A program made the position numbers and the translations under genes. From IMG/VR virus record IMGVR_UViG_3300034012_001772, positions 1-51,961 of that record: DNA of 51,961 nt. One strand, given 5' to 3'. Under the pieces are notes generated by a model. That model was not told the DNA's origin and did not search any database. It saw nothing but the letters and a program-made list of their open reading frames with translations. Shown here piece after piece: positions 27,177-36,235 of the stretch (the stretch's first letter is position 1; each line of letters begins with the position of its first letter). Source of the stretch: a virus.

Positions 27177-28334
27177 ATGGAAGACAATACCAGCCCGTAC
27201 GACCTGACCCCGACACCCGCACAGCAAGAATCCACTCAGGAGATGAATCGCCCGCAGGACGACATCCCCGCACAGGACACGGGGGGTGATGAGCCTGGGT
27301 TTCTGTCCAGCCTGTTCCAGTCTCTCGACGCCCCCGAATCCGACACGTCCTCAACCCCGCAACCGCAGCCAAACGATCCCCGCGACAACGGGGACGAGGA
27401 AGCACCCGAAGCCCCAGCAGCCACCCCAGATGATGATCTGAGCGATGCCCCAGCGGGGCTGTCGGAGAAGAACAAGGTCGGCTGGAAGGAACTCAAGTCT
27501 CTCAAGAAGCAAGTCGAGCAGGAGCGCGACAGGCTGAAAGCCGAACTGGAAACGGTGAAATCTCAGCCCCCCGCAGAGGTGGAGGCGACCAGAGCCGAAC
27601 TGGAGCAGGCACGCCAGCAACTGGAGGAATACGAAAGCCGGATGGCTATGGTCAACGTGGAGCAGTCCCGCGAATATCAGGAAAGCATTGCCAAACCCCT
27701 GATGGCAGCGGAGTCGATGATTCAGGAATACGCCAAGGCGTATGAGTTGGACATTCCCCAAATCGCGGCTGCGGCGATGCAGACCAACATCTTGGAGCGC
27801 AACAAGATGCTCTCTGAGATGACGGCGGGCATGAATGACTTCGACAAGTTGGAGTTCAAAAACCTTGTGGACAATGCGCAAACGCTGTTCGCTCGTTCCC
27901 AGCAGGCCAAAGCAAACGCACAGGATTCACTAGCCTACATCGAGCAGCAGCGGGAAAAAGAGATCCAAAAAGCCCAGCAGCAGTATCAGCAGGCGCAGAA
28001 AGAAGCGGCAACCCACGTTCGTGAGTCTCTGACCAAGAGGTTGCCCTTTTTGGCCGAAACCCCGCAACTGTTTGCGGATGCCGAAGGGGCCGATCTGATG
28101 AGCGCAGCCCCCGATGTGCAGGAGTATGCCAAACACGCTGCGGTGCTGCTGCCGACGCTACTGGAGAAGTTCAACGCCCAGAACAAGAGGATTGCCGAAC
28201 TGGAAGCGTCGATCACCAAACGCAGTTCGGGTGGCCCAAGAGCGCGTAGCGGAGGAGTCTCGACGACCCCCGACACCTCTTCCTCCGGCGACAGCTTCAT
28301 GGATGGACTGGAAAAAGCCCTGAACCTGCGCTGA
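27177..28334 (+). CDS. Capsid scaffolding protein candidate
   Basis: 385 residues. An acidic, Pro-rich N-terminal 95 residues precede a long Glu/Lys/Gln coiled coil (about 100-165, QVEQERDRLKAELETVKSQ) and further helices (REKEIQKAQQQYQQAQKEA). Composition, length and position directly upstream of the major capsid protein fit a phage scaffold. No protease fused or nearby was recognised. Confidence 0.82.
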   Translation: MEDNTSPYDLTPTPAQQESTQEMNRPQDDIPAQDTGGDEPGFLSSLFQSLDAPESDTSSTPQPQPNDPRDNGDEEAPEAPAATPDDDLSDAPAGLSEKNKVGWKELKSLKKQVEQERDRLKAELETVKSQPPAEVEATRAELEQARQQLEEYESRMAMVNVEQSREYQESIAKPLMAAESMIQEYAKAYELDIPQIAAAAMQTNILERNKMLSEMTAGMNDFDKLEFKNLVDNAQTLFARSQQAKANAQDSLAYIEQQREKEIQKAQQQYQQAQKEAATHVRESLTKRLPFLAETPQLFADAEGADLMSAAPDVQEYAKHAAVLLPTLLEKFNAQNKRIAELEASITKRSSGGPRARSGGVSTTPDTSSSGDSFMDGLEKALNLR

Positions 28335-28335
28335 T

Positions 28336-28836
28336 ATGGAAATGCCCGATGGCTTGGAGTTGATCACCGACTTCCTCACGCCGGAAGAGGAAACCTCCAT
28401 TTTAGCTGCGATCCCCAAGAAGTCCATGCAGGGGGCAAAAGGGGATCGTAACTCTGTCCAACGCTTCGGGGCCAGAGACGCATACACTTCCGGCACATAT
28501 AACCCCACCATCCCCAAGAGCCTGATAGCCTTGGGCAAAAAACTGGTGGATGCAAGGCATCTGGCAAAGCCGCCAACCAAGGTGACGGTTAATGAGTACT
28601 ACGCTGGCAATAGTCTAGTAGCCCATATTGACAAGCCCGACTGCGGCCCCGTCATCACAGTAGTGAGCCTGCTTTCACCAGCCACCATGGTGTTTTCCAG
28701 AGACAAATTCCCGTCCTACACGGTGGAGCTACCCCCTCGTTCCGTGGTATTCATGCGAGGCGAGTCCCGATACTTGTGGAAACACGCAGTATTGCCACTT
28801 GCCGCGCCACGATACAGCATCGTTTTTCGCCCTTGA
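28336..28836 (+). CDS. AlkB-like Fe(II)/2-oxoglutarate dioxygenase
   Basis: 166 residues. The AlkB pattern is complete: VNEYYAGNSLVAHIDK (H97, D99), VSLLSPATMVF, the P-R-S-V-V-F-M-R-G-E-S-R-Y strand pair, WKHAVLP (H150) and RYSIVFR (R159, R165). AlkB enzymes remove alkyl groups from nucleic acid bases; phage versions may repair or remodel modified bases. It starts 1 nt after the scaffold stop codon, an unusual place between scaffold and capsid. A promoter candidate overlaps its 3' end. Confidence 0.85.
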   Translation: MEMPDGLELITDFLTPEEETSILAAIPKKSMQGAKGDRNSVQRFGARDAYTSGTYNPTIPKSLIALGKKLVDARHLAKPPTKVTVNEYYAGNSLVAHIDKPDCGPVITVVSLLSPATMVFSRDKFPSYTVELPPRSVVFMRGESRYLWKHAVLPLAAPRYSIVFRP

Positions 28837-28860
28837 CGATTAACATACATCCCATAAGAT
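28833..28860 (+). promoter_or_regulatory. Rightward promoter candidate before the capsid gene
   Basis: TTGACG (28833-28838), 16 nt, TAAGAT (28855-28860), overlapping the AlkB-like gene's stop codon. It would give a separate strong transcript for the major capsid protein, with a leader of about 90 nt. Confidence 0.5.
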
Positions 28861-28954
28861 GTTGATGGGTGGCTACTACCTTACAAGTGCAGCACTGCTA
28901 GATTGACCGGAGTTTTTCCCTGTTTGCTCCGACAGGACGCCGCCAAGCACCACG

Positions 28955-30190
28955 ATGTGCATGGCACAAACTTCAATTCAAATCACCCACCCCCCAACTA
29001 CTGTTATGCCTTGCGAATCTGTTAACGAATTTATGGCCCTTGAATCAGGGCGTCTCTCCGGCGAAATCGCTCGCCGTGGTCGTGTGTCGTCCCCCTGGGT
29101 CGCTGTTCTCGAAAAGGATTTCTTCCCTGACGAGATCGGTCACACCCTTACCCGCGTGATCTACCAGCGCACCATCCCCACTGAAGGTGAAGGCGCAGGC
29201 TGGACAAACATCACAGGGTCTACCGAAGGCACCGCTGATCAATCCTGCCGCCCAACGGCTGCGGTTCTGTCGAGCCGTCAATCCCAAACGACCGCCACTT
29301 TGGCTGAATACGTTGTGGATTCCGACGAAATCTGCATCACCGATGCCCGTGCTTCCTACCGTTTCCGCGACCAAATCCGCGAGATCAAACGGAACTTTGA
29401 GAAGAACATCATCGACATCTGGGAAGATCGTCACCGCGATCAGTATATCGCCGCTCTCCCTGACGCAAACCTGCTGACCTTTTCGGGTGGCGCACTGGCC
29501 CCTGGCGCAGGCGGCACGTTCGATGTGGCCTCCGTCCCCGACAGCCAAATCCACCAAGACGCCCTCGACTATGTTCGCTGGAAGATGGTGCATGACGGTG
29601 CTGGCGAAGAAGGTGCCTACGGCAAGATCGACGGACAGCCCATCTTCACGGTGTTCATGTCCAGCGAACAACAACGTGCGCTCATCAAGGGCAACGATGA
29701 CGTTCGTCAGGACTACCGCTACGCCGCCCCTGCGGAGTTGCTGAAGCCATTCGGCGTGAATCGGGTCTACTCCGGCTTCTACCACATCATCGACGACAAA
29801 GCTCCCCGCTGGGACATCGTTGATGGTTCGCCAGACACATGGATTCGCCGCCCGTTCTACTCGGTTTCAGGTGGCATTGCCGTTGTGAACCCAGCCTACG
29901 AATCCGCCGCCTACGAGGATGTGATCGTGTATCACCCAAAAGTGGTCAAGTGCTTGATGCAGAAGCCTCTGTCCAGCTTGGGCAGCGGTGCAAACGTCAA
30001 GCCTTGGGACTACTCCGGCGAGGTGCAGTGGATCAATGAGTATGACCGCGAGTGCAACAAGTACAAGGACAATGGCTACTGGAGCGCACGCCTTCGCGCT
30101 GCATACAGTGCCTTGATCCCTGAGTACGGTTACGTCATCCGCGTCCTGCGCTGCTCCGGCAACCTTGGAACCACGGCTTGCCCAGCGTAA
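28955..30190 (+). CDS. Major capsid protein
   Basis: 411 residues. No homologous fold motif can be proven by eye, but position after portal and scaffold, size, even composition and beta-rich sequence with a conserved-looking C-terminal half (YEDVIVYHPKVVKCLMQKPL; YGYVIRVLRCSGN) fit a HK97-fold major capsid protein. Two in-frame ATGs (28955 and 28961) are close together and neither has an SD; the second (MAQTSIQ) may be used. A strong hairpin follows the gene. Confidence 0.82.
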   Translation: MCMAQTSIQITHPPTTVMPCESVNEFMALESGRLSGEIARRGRVSSPWVAVLEKDFFPDEIGHTLTRVIYQRTIPTEGEGAGWTNITGSTEGTADQSCRPTAAVLSSRQSQTTATLAEYVVDSDEICITDARASYRFRDQIREIKRNFEKNIIDIWEDRHRDQYIAALPDANLLTFSGGALAPGAGGTFDVASVPDSQIHQDALDYVRWKMVHDGAGEEGAYGKIDGQPIFTVFMSSEQQRALIKGNDDVRQDYRYAAPAELLKPFGVNRVYSGFYHIIDDKAPRWDIVDGSPDTWIRRPFYSVSGGIAVVNPAYESAAYEDVIVYHPKVVKCLMQKPLSSLGSGANVKPWDYSGEVQWINEYDRECNKYKDNGYWSARLRAAYSALIPEYGYVIRVLRCSGNLGTTACPA

Positions 30191-30214
30191 GCTAACCCCC
30201 AACATCCTTTGTGG

Positions 30215-30239
30215 GCGGGCATCCTAACTGGGTGCCCGC
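30215..30239 (+). terminator. Strong hairpin after the capsid gene
   Basis: GCGGGCATCC (30215-30224) pairs with GGGTGCCCGC (30230-30239) with one G-T pair and a 5-base loop. No T-run follows, so it may partially terminate or protect the capsid mRNA 3' end. Confidence 0.6.
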
Positions 30240-30263
30240 TCTCAATGCAAACTTTCCACGAAT

Positions 30264-30770
30264 ATGGCTGACGCAATTCCTCTCCGTGACGCACACGAAC
30301 ATCTGTGGTACACTTCGGGTTTCCGCGACCCAGCAGCGGCAGCAACCCCAGACATACGCGCATCTGAAACCGTTTCTCTGTCATCTGTGGGTCGCATTTG
30401 GCTTCCCAATGGCACGGCAGTCCCCGTCCGAAGAGCATTTGCCAATGTTGCTGCCTCCCAAACCGACGAAGAAATCATTCCCGCCAACGCCAGTGCCGCC
30501 ATCCGAATCATTTCCTTGGCGATGGTCACAGGCGGAACAGCCACCAATGTAACGATCAAATCCAAGGAATCGGGTGAATCTTCGGTAGCCATTACCCCCT
30601 TGTTCGCCAACGCAGCCAACGGCGGTGCGGTGCTTCCCCTAAACCTTCACGGTTGGGCGCAGACACCCGATGTTGCGAGAGCGGTGACAGTCACCACTGG
30701 TGCAGGTTCCACCACCGGAATCACACTCAGCTTCATTGAAATCCCATCCGATTGCTTCGATCTCCTGTAA
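30264..30770 (+). CDS. Head decoration or minor structural protein
   Basis: 168 residues, beta-rich. The C-terminal half (TNVTIKSKESGESSVAITPL, then ANGGAVLPLNLHGWAQT, then VTTGAGSTTGITLSFIEIP) follows a common phage virion pattern (A-N-G-G-x-V-L-P, G-W, T-T-G-A-G-S-T-T-G). It probably decorates the capsid, given its place after the major capsid gene. Confidence 0.72.
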   Translation: MADAIPLRDAHEHLWYTSGFRDPAAAATPDIRASETVSLSSVGRIWLPNGTAVPVRRAFANVAASQTDEEIIPANASAAIRIISLAMVTGGTATNVTIKSKESGESSVAITPLFANAANGGAVLPLNLHGWAQTPDVARAVTVTTGAGSTTGITLSFIEIPSDCFDLL

Positions 30771-30804
30771 AAAACCCACCCCCTCAAAACCAGACCCCAC
30801 CTCC

Positions 30805-32064
30805 ATGAAAACCTCATTGCTCATTCTCACAAGCCTTCTGTTTGCTTTCAATCTGGAAGCCGCCACTGTCACTGGCCGAAACGCAAAATCCCCCCTAGTT
30901 GGCACGGAGGAATTTCCCATCAATGACGCTGGCGTGGACAAAAAAGTCACCGCCGCTAACATCCTGTATGGCCTGACGATCACCACCACCACTGGCACGT
31001 TGACCATTGCGAATGGCAAAACAGTGACGGCAAACAACACGCTGACTTTTGCTGGAACGGATGGCACGACCATGACGTTCCCCAGCACCAGTCAAACACT
31101 GGTCGGCCTTACGTCTACGGCTACCCTCACCAACAAAACGCTCACGGCTCCAGTCCTGTCGTCTCCAATCATGACGACCCCAACCCTTGGGGTTGCTACC
31201 GCTACCAGCGTCAACGGTCTGACGATCACCACCAGCACTGGCACGTTGACCGTCGCAAACGGCAAAACCCTTGCTGCTAGCAATACACTGACCTTTGCAG
31301 GCACAGACGGCACAACGATGACGTTCCCAAGCACCAGTGGAACGGTCATCACTGCGACAAGCACGGCCACTCTGACCAACAAAACGCTCACGGCCCCAGT
31401 CTTGACGACTCCAACACTTGGAGTTGCTACCGCTACCACGGTGAACAAGATCACGCTTACCGCCCCAGCCACAGGTGCCACCCTGACGCTGACAGACGGC
31501 AAAACCTTGGCGGTGACAAACAGTCTGACACTGGCAGGCACGGACAGCACCACGTTTACATTCCCAGCCACTTCGGCTACGGTTTTCACTTCCACGCTGT
31601 CCACTAACAACGTCAACGCAGCCAACTCCGTTTGGGGGGCCAGCAATGCTCTTGTGTTTGAGGGTTCTTCCGCTGATGACTTTGAAACGTCCGTCACGGC
31701 AACTGGTCCTACGGCTGACCGCACAGTCACTCTGGCAGATGCTTCTGGCACCGTCGATGTCAATCAGGCCAGCACCGCCGTTGCCCTAGCTGCGGATAAC
31801 CAAGCAGTTACCCCTGGTGCTGCTTCCCGCATCCAACTCTCCAGTAATGACGCAACTCCAGCCAACCGCACATTTACCCTCTCTGCCACGGGCGCGATCA
31901 CTGGGCAAATCTACGTCATCATCGCCCCCGCATCCAATGGCTGCGAGATCGCTGACACAGGTATTCAAGTGCTGAGTGCAGCTTGGAGTCCCGACGCGAA
32001 CGACACACTGACGCTCTTGTTTAATGGCACCAACTTTATCGAGCTTGCCCGTTCCGCCAACTAA
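30805..32064 (+). CDS. Repeat-rich fibre/adhesin-like protein with signal peptide
   Basis: 419 residues. The N-terminus MKTSLLILTSLLFAFNLEAA looks like a Sec signal peptide with cleavage after A-x-A, uncommon for virion proteins. Three degenerate repeats of about 75 residues follow (TLTNKTLTAPVL; NGLTITTSTGTLTVANGKTL; LTFAGTDGTTMTFPSTS), a pattern seen in phage fibre proteins. The C-terminal 90 residues (GQIYVIIAPASNGCEI; TLTLLFNGTNFIELA) form a different beta domain. It may be exported before assembly, or the leader may be non-functional. Confidence 0.7.
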   Translation: MKTSLLILTSLLFAFNLEAATVTGRNAKSPLVGTEEFPINDAGVDKKVTAANILYGLTITTTTGTLTIANGKTVTANNTLTFAGTDGTTMTFPSTSQTLVGLTSTATLTNKTLTAPVLSSPIMTTPTLGVATATSVNGLTITTSTGTLTVANGKTLAASNTLTFAGTDGTTMTFPSTSGTVITATSTATLTNKTLTAPVLTTPTLGVATATTVNKITLTAPATGATLTLTDGKTLAVTNSLTLAGTDSTTFTFPATSATVFTSTLSTNNVNAANSVWGASNALVFEGSSADDFETSVTATGPTADRTVTLADASGTVDVNQASTAVALAADNQAVTPGAASRIQLSSNDATPANRTFTLSATGAITGQIYVIIAPASNGCEIADTGIQVLSAAWSPDANDTLTLLFNGTNFIELARSAN

Positions 32065-32073
32065 GCCCGCCCC

Positions 32074-32454
32074 ATGATTGCCGGAACCTCCACAGCACTC
32101 GATGCAACGCTTGCGTTTCACGAAGGTGATACATGGACAGGCATTCCGCTATTCACGGTCACTCCCGCACCTTTTACCAATCTCTCCTTGGTGGAGATGG
32201 TATTTCTGACCGACGACGAAGCTCGCCGTGAGTCTTGTCGAGTCACTTCAACCGACCCTAATCAAATCTCGATCACGGATGCGGAGAACTGGACATTCAC
32301 CATCCCCACGCAGGCTCTCCCACTAGCGCGGGGTTCGTATGTGTGGGGCATCCATTTGACGGATACTTCTGATCCAGTGCAGAGACAACACTATGCCGAA
32401 GGCAACATCACGGTAAAACCCAAACGCCGCAGGGTGCCAATCCTACCCACCTAA
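32074..32454 (+). CDS. Small baseplate/fibre-like beta protein
   Basis: 126 residues, beta-sandwich-like: LAFHEGDTWTGIPLFTVT, LSLVEMVFLTDDEARRESC, NWTFTIPTQALPLARGSYVW and HYAEGNITVKP. The layout is like the immunoglobulin-like N-terminal domains of BppU-type upper baseplate proteins. It probably connects fibre to tail. Confidence 0.66.
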   Translation: MIAGTSTALDATLAFHEGDTWTGIPLFTVTPAPFTNLSLVEMVFLTDDEARRESCRVTSTDPNQISITDAENWTFTIPTQALPLARGSYVWGIHLTDTSDPVQRQHYAEGNITVKPKRRRVPILPT

Positions 32455-32457
32455 CCC

Positions 32458-35331
32458 ATGTCTGTTGAGATCACAGTCGAACCTGCCCCAACAACCCCTG
32501 AAATCACGGTGAATCCGGCGGGGGAAGTGACTTGCACGGTTACATACAGCACGCTGACAGGGAGCATCAATAACCCTGGTGGAAGCAATGGGGATGTCCA
32601 AGTCAAAAACGGAGTTGGATTTGCAGGCATATCCCCAGGAACAGCAGGACAAGTTCTTACCAGCACAGGGACTGCATGGGAAAGCGCACCACCAGACGGG
32701 ATACCCGATGGCGATAAAGGTGACATCACCGTTTCTGGGGGCGGAGCCATTTGGACGATTGATAATGGGGCAGTGACTCTTGCCAAGCAGGCCAACATGG
32801 CGACTGCTAGTGTCGTCTACCGCAAAACTGCGGGAAGTGGTGTTCCTGAAGTCAATACGCTCGCAACCCTAAAAACCGATCTGGGTCTGACTGGGACAAA
32901 CACAGGCGATCAAACCATCACGCTGACAGGCGATGTAACAGGTTCGGGAACAGGGTCGTTTGCTGCAACTATTGCGAATAGTGCTGTAACGGCAGCGAAA
33001 ATGGCAACTACGCTAGATTTGAGTAGCAAGACGCTGACATTGCCAGCAGCGTTTAATGCTGATACGCCGTCTGATTTTTTTCAAATTAACGATGGTGGCG
33101 GCGGCGAGATGGTTAGGATTGGCATTGATTCAGGACTAAATGGTCAAATCGGATTGTGGGATTCCACGAATGGTGGTTGGGTTTATGCTACAGGCGCAGA
33201 TGTAGGATGGATTCTTGGCGGTGAGTTTACGGCTACCATTTTCAACGGTTCTGGTGCGGCTTTAACAAGCCTAAACGCATCAAACATTGCATTGGGCACA
33301 CTGGCTCTTGCGCGTGGCGGAACAGGCGCATCACTAACCGACCCAAATGCAGACAGGTTGCTATTCTGGGACGACAGCGCAGGTCAAGTAACGTGGCTGG
33401 AGGCTGGTAGCGGGTTGACTATTTCTGGAACAACAATTAGCGCGAGTGGTGGCGTCACAGACGGCGACAAGGGCGACATCACGGTTAGCTCAAGCGGAGC
33501 GGTTTGGACAATTGATCACCAAGCCGTCACCTTCGCCAAGATGCAGCACATCTCCACCGCGCACCTGCTAGGTAGGCACTCAAGCGGATCGGGCGATGTG
33601 CAGCAGATCACCATCGACGGCGGCTTAGAGTTACAAGGTGCCAACCTGCGCCGAGCCGCACTTACTGGCGATGTCACCGCCAGCGCAGGCAGCAACTCAA
33701 CGACAATTGCGAACGATGCCGTCACCTACGCCAAAATGCAAAACATCAGCGCCGCCTCGCGCCTTCTGGGCCGTGGTGCATCTGGCGGCGCAGGAGACAC
33801 ACAGGAAATTTCTATTGGCAGCGGCCTTGCCATAAGCGGCACCACCCTCGCCGTCAGTGGTTACAACCCCTTCGACCAAAACCTAAACACCACGGACGCG
33901 GTGGCATTTGCTGGCCTTGATTTAACGAGTGGGGATATTACATCAGTTTCAGGCAGGTTAGCCTACAATTATTATGATGTCGTTGACTCCTCGGCTGTAC
34001 CCTTTATCTCAGTCGGTCTTTACGACGATCAAGACCCACCCGCCTCGATTGGAGCAGCGTTATTTGGCTTTCGCGGCAATGGCGCAGGCAGTGGCACCCA
34101 AATATTTCAAGGCTCAACCAATAATTTTCAGTTTGAAGGAGTCGGCGGAGCAAACACAGCAGATGTTTACGCTTACCGATTCCTTGGCGACGGCGCAAGC
34201 CTCACCTCCCTCAACGCCGGAAACATCTCCAGCGGCACCCTCGGCGTCGCCAACGGCGGCACCGGAGCCACCACCCTCACCGCCAACGCCGTCCTCCTCG
34301 GCAACGGCACCAGCGCCCCCCTTGAAGTCGCCCCCTCCACCAGCGGCAACGTATTAACCAGCAACGGCACCACCTGGACCTCCACCGCCCCAGCCACCAC
34401 CAACCCCGCAGGCAGCGGCAGCGAGCTTCAGTTCCGCAGCAGCGGCACGGCCTTCGGAGCCGTCACCAACAGCAGCGTCTCTAGCGGTGCCATCACCCTC
34501 GGTGATGCCGAATCCCTCGGCACCACCCCCACCGCCCTCCTCACCCTCCGCAACACCAGCGCCGCCGCCGCAGGCGCGCAGCAGGTCAGCCCCTCCATCG
34601 TCCTCGAAGGCCAAGGGTGGAAAACCACCGCAACAGCAGCAAGCCAAACCGTACGCTTTCGTCAAAATGTGCTGCCCGTCCAAGGTACGACTAACCCATC
34701 TGGAACTTGGAGGCTGCAAAGTGAAATCAACAATTCTGGCACTTGGGTTGATTCAATTCTGGCCCAACCCGGAGGTGTTTTGTATTTAGGGTCAGGAGCT
34801 GGTTCCTTGCAATTAGGAACTTCATTAAATGGCACCGCAATAGGTATTCACAGTGCGGGAGTTTTGTTTTCCGTCAGCTCAGCCTTTAGCACTAAAATCA
34901 CAACTACTGAATTTCGCCTTCCTGCAAACCAAGCACTTGTTTGGACCGGAACAGACAACAACGCCTATACCGGAACAACTGAAGTTTCGTTGATTCGTGA
35001 CGCAAATGGAGTCCTCGCCCAGCGCAATTCCAGCAACGCCCAGACCTTCAGAATCTACGAAACAGACAGTGGCGCAAATGACGAATACCTCGAACTCTCC
35101 GCCGCCGCAGGCACCAACCTCATCCGCCCCCAGGCCACAGGCACAGGCACGGCATCAGTTGTCCGCTACCACACCACAACCACCGTTTTCTGGACCAGTG
35201 GCAGCGGCTCGCCCGAATCTGTCGTTACAGCGCCAGTTGGCTCCATGTACACCAGAACAGATGGCGGTGCAGGAACCACCCTTTACGTCAAAGAATCCGG
35301 CACTGGCTCAACAGGCTGGGTCGCCAAATAA
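32458..35331 (+). CDS. Tail fibre protein
   Basis: 957 residues. Glycine/threonine/serine-rich mosaic of repeated fibre motifs: GDKGDITVSGGGAIWTIDN, WTIDHQAVTFAKMQHIS, LLGRHSSGSGDVQQI, GDVTGSGTGSFAATIANSAV and several GxGAxLTSLNAxNI segments. The C-terminus (YTRTDGGAGTTLYVKESG, then TGWVAK) is the common phage fibre terminus. Receptor binding is the likely role. Base composition changes abruptly at about 34190 and 34620, suggesting a recently exchanged middle segment. Confidence 0.85.
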   Translation: MSVEITVEPAPTTPEITVNPAGEVTCTVTYSTLTGSINNPGGSNGDVQVKNGVGFAGISPGTAGQVLTSTGTAWESAPPDGIPDGDKGDITVSGGGAIWTIDNGAVTLAKQANMATASVVYRKTAGSGVPEVNTLATLKTDLGLTGTNTGDQTITLTGDVTGSGTGSFAATIANSAVTAAKMATTLDLSSKTLTLPAAFNADTPSDFFQINDGGGGEMVRIGIDSGLNGQIGLWDSTNGGWVYATGADVGWILGGEFTATIFNGSGAALTSLNASNIALGTLALARGGTGASLTDPNADRLLFWDDSAGQVTWLEAGSGLTISGTTISASGGVTDGDKGDITVSSSGAVWTIDHQAVTFAKMQHISTAHLLGRHSSGSGDVQQITIDGGLELQGANLRRAALTGDVTASAGSNSTTIANDAVTYAKMQNISAASRLLGRGASGGAGDTQEISIGSGLAISGTTLAVSGYNPFDQNLNTTDAVAFAGLDLTSGDITSVSGRLAYNYYDVVDSSAVPFISVGLYDDQDPPASIGAALFGFRGNGAGSGTQIFQGSTNNFQFEGVGGANTADVYAYRFLGDGASLTSLNAGNISSGTLGVANGGTGATTLTANAVLLGNGTSAPLEVAPSTSGNVLTSNGTTWTSTAPATTNPAGSGSELQFRSSGTAFGAVTNSSVSSGAITLGDAESLGTTPTALLTLRNTSAAAAGAQQVSPSIVLEGQGWKTTATAASQTVRFRQNVLPVQGTTNPSGTWRLQSEINNSGTWVDSILAQPGGVLYLGSGAGSLQLGTSLNGTAIGIHSAGVLFSVSSAFSTKITTTEFRLPANQALVWTGTDNNAYTGTTEVSLIRDANGVLAQRNSSNAQTFRIYETDSGANDEYLELSAAAGTNLIRPQATGTGTASVVRYHTTTTVFWTSGSGSPESVVTAPVGSMYTRTDGGAGTTLYVKESGTGSTGWVAK

Positions 35332-35339
35332 CCACCGCC

Positions 35340-35690
35340 ATGCCTGAACTCATCCCCGCTCCACCACCGCCAGAAAAGACGCAAGCAGAACGCATTGCCG
35401 AAGCCATCATCGCGGAATCGAATCGGCACTTCCCGCAGCGTCTCGACACCTTCAAAAATCTCTGGAGTCTGCTCTGGGAAAACGACACCGCAACGCCCGC
35501 CGAAATTCTCGAAGCGTGGGGCACCAATGCCAAACTCATGTTTCAAGCAGCAGGCGCAGAACGCGCATGGGTGACAACCATCGCCACCGCCCTCGGCACC
35601 ACGGCAGAGGCTTTGCTGGAAGATGCCAAATACTTGACGCCAAAACAACCAGTGACCTTTCACCCCAACGGCACCGTCACCCTCCAATGA
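35340..35690 (+). CDS. Hypothetical protein after the tail fibre
   Basis: 116 residues, helical: ERIAEAIIAESNRHFPQRLD, LWSLLWENDTATPAEILEAW, GTNAKLMFQAAGAERAW. Small proteins with a W-x-x-x-A-T-P-A-E-I-x-x-A-x-G-T-x-A pattern occur downstream of fibres in other phages, without a known role. It overlaps the next start by ATGA (35687-35690). Confidence 0.7.
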   Translation: MPELIPAPPPPEKTQAERIAEAIIAESNRHFPQRLDTFKNLWSLLWENDTATPAEILEAWGTNAKLMFQAAGAERAWVTTIATALGTTAEALLEDAKYLTPKQPVTFHPNGTVTLQ

Positions 35691-35848
35691 TCCGCGCCCT
35701 CCAGCTCCTCCTCGTCATCGCCGCCGCCACTGTGTGCGCGGGATGCACTGCCCTCGCAGTGGCGCAGCAGCGGCTGGAGATCCGCCGCATCGAGCAGGAC
35801 TGGGGCGTGCATAAACCTGACCCTTTCAACCCCAACAGCAAACCATGA
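35687..35848 (+). CDS. Small lipoprotein, spanin-like candidate
   Basis: 53 residues. MIRALQLLLVIAAATVCAGC is a signal peptide with a weak lipobox (V-C-A-G-C, Cys at 20). The mature part (TALAVAQQRLEIRRIEQDW) is short, helical and Pro-ended. Translationally coupled to both neighbours. Small lipoproteins beside holin and endolysin genes are often outer-membrane spanins, so lysis is a plausible role. Confidence 0.62.
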   Translation: MIRALQLLLVIAAATVCAGCTALAVAQQRLEIRRIEQDWGVHKPDPFNPNSKP

Positions 35849-35994
35849 ACGAACAACTACAAAACGCCATCCAAGCTTACGGCCAAGCCCAGTTCAACCT
35901 TGGAGTCGCAACGCTTCGACTTGAGCAAGCGCTTGCGCCAAAGCCAGAGCCACAACCCGAACCGAAGGAGGCGCAAGATGAGCAGCGTGATTGA
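35845..35994 (+). CDS. 49-residue helical protein in lysis block
   Basis: MNEQLQNAIQAYGQAQFNLG, then VATLRLEQALAPKPEPQPEP and an acidic end. Starts by ATGA overlap with the lipoprotein stop (35845-35848) and overlaps the next gene by 17 nt. Probably a structural or lysis accessory protein. Too short for family assignment. Confidence 0.6.
   Translation: MNEQLQNAIQAYGQAQFNLGVATLRLEQALAPKPEPQPEPKEAQDEQRD
35965..35971 (+). promoter_or_regulatory. Strong Shine-Dalgarno sequence
   Basis: AAGGAGG, 6 nt before the ATG at 35978 and inside the preceding ORF. It is the strongest SD noticed in this window and decides the start of the 85-residue gene. Confidence 0.7.
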
Positions 35995-36235
35995 TGCCGC
36001 ACTAGCCTCACCAGTCTCCACTGGCATCGCCGCCGCCGTGTGGCAAGCGCATGAGGAGCAGTTGCAGCGAAGCAAGACAGCGCAACCAGCGACGGTGCGC
36101 GGAGTGCTGAAGGTAACAGGTTCACTTGGTGGTATGGTGTTTACTCCATTTGATTCTGAAGATGGGGATAGGATTTATGAGCGCATCGACATGGAAAAAC
36201 TTTATGCTGGAGTTCAAGTCACACTAACGCTATGA
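35978..36235 (+). CDS. Small beta-rich hypothetical protein
   Basis: 85 residues from MSSVIDAALASPVSTGIAAA, start set by AAGGAGG. The N-terminus is helical and the C-terminus beta-rich (GVLKVTGSLGGMVFTPF; LYAGVQVTLTL). Coupled by ATGA to the next gene (36232-36235). Role unknown. Confidence 0.65.
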   Translation: MSSVIDAALASPVSTGIAAAVWQAHEEQLQRSKTAQPATVRGVLKVTGSLGGMVFTPFDSEDGDRIYERIDMEKLYAGVQVTLTL

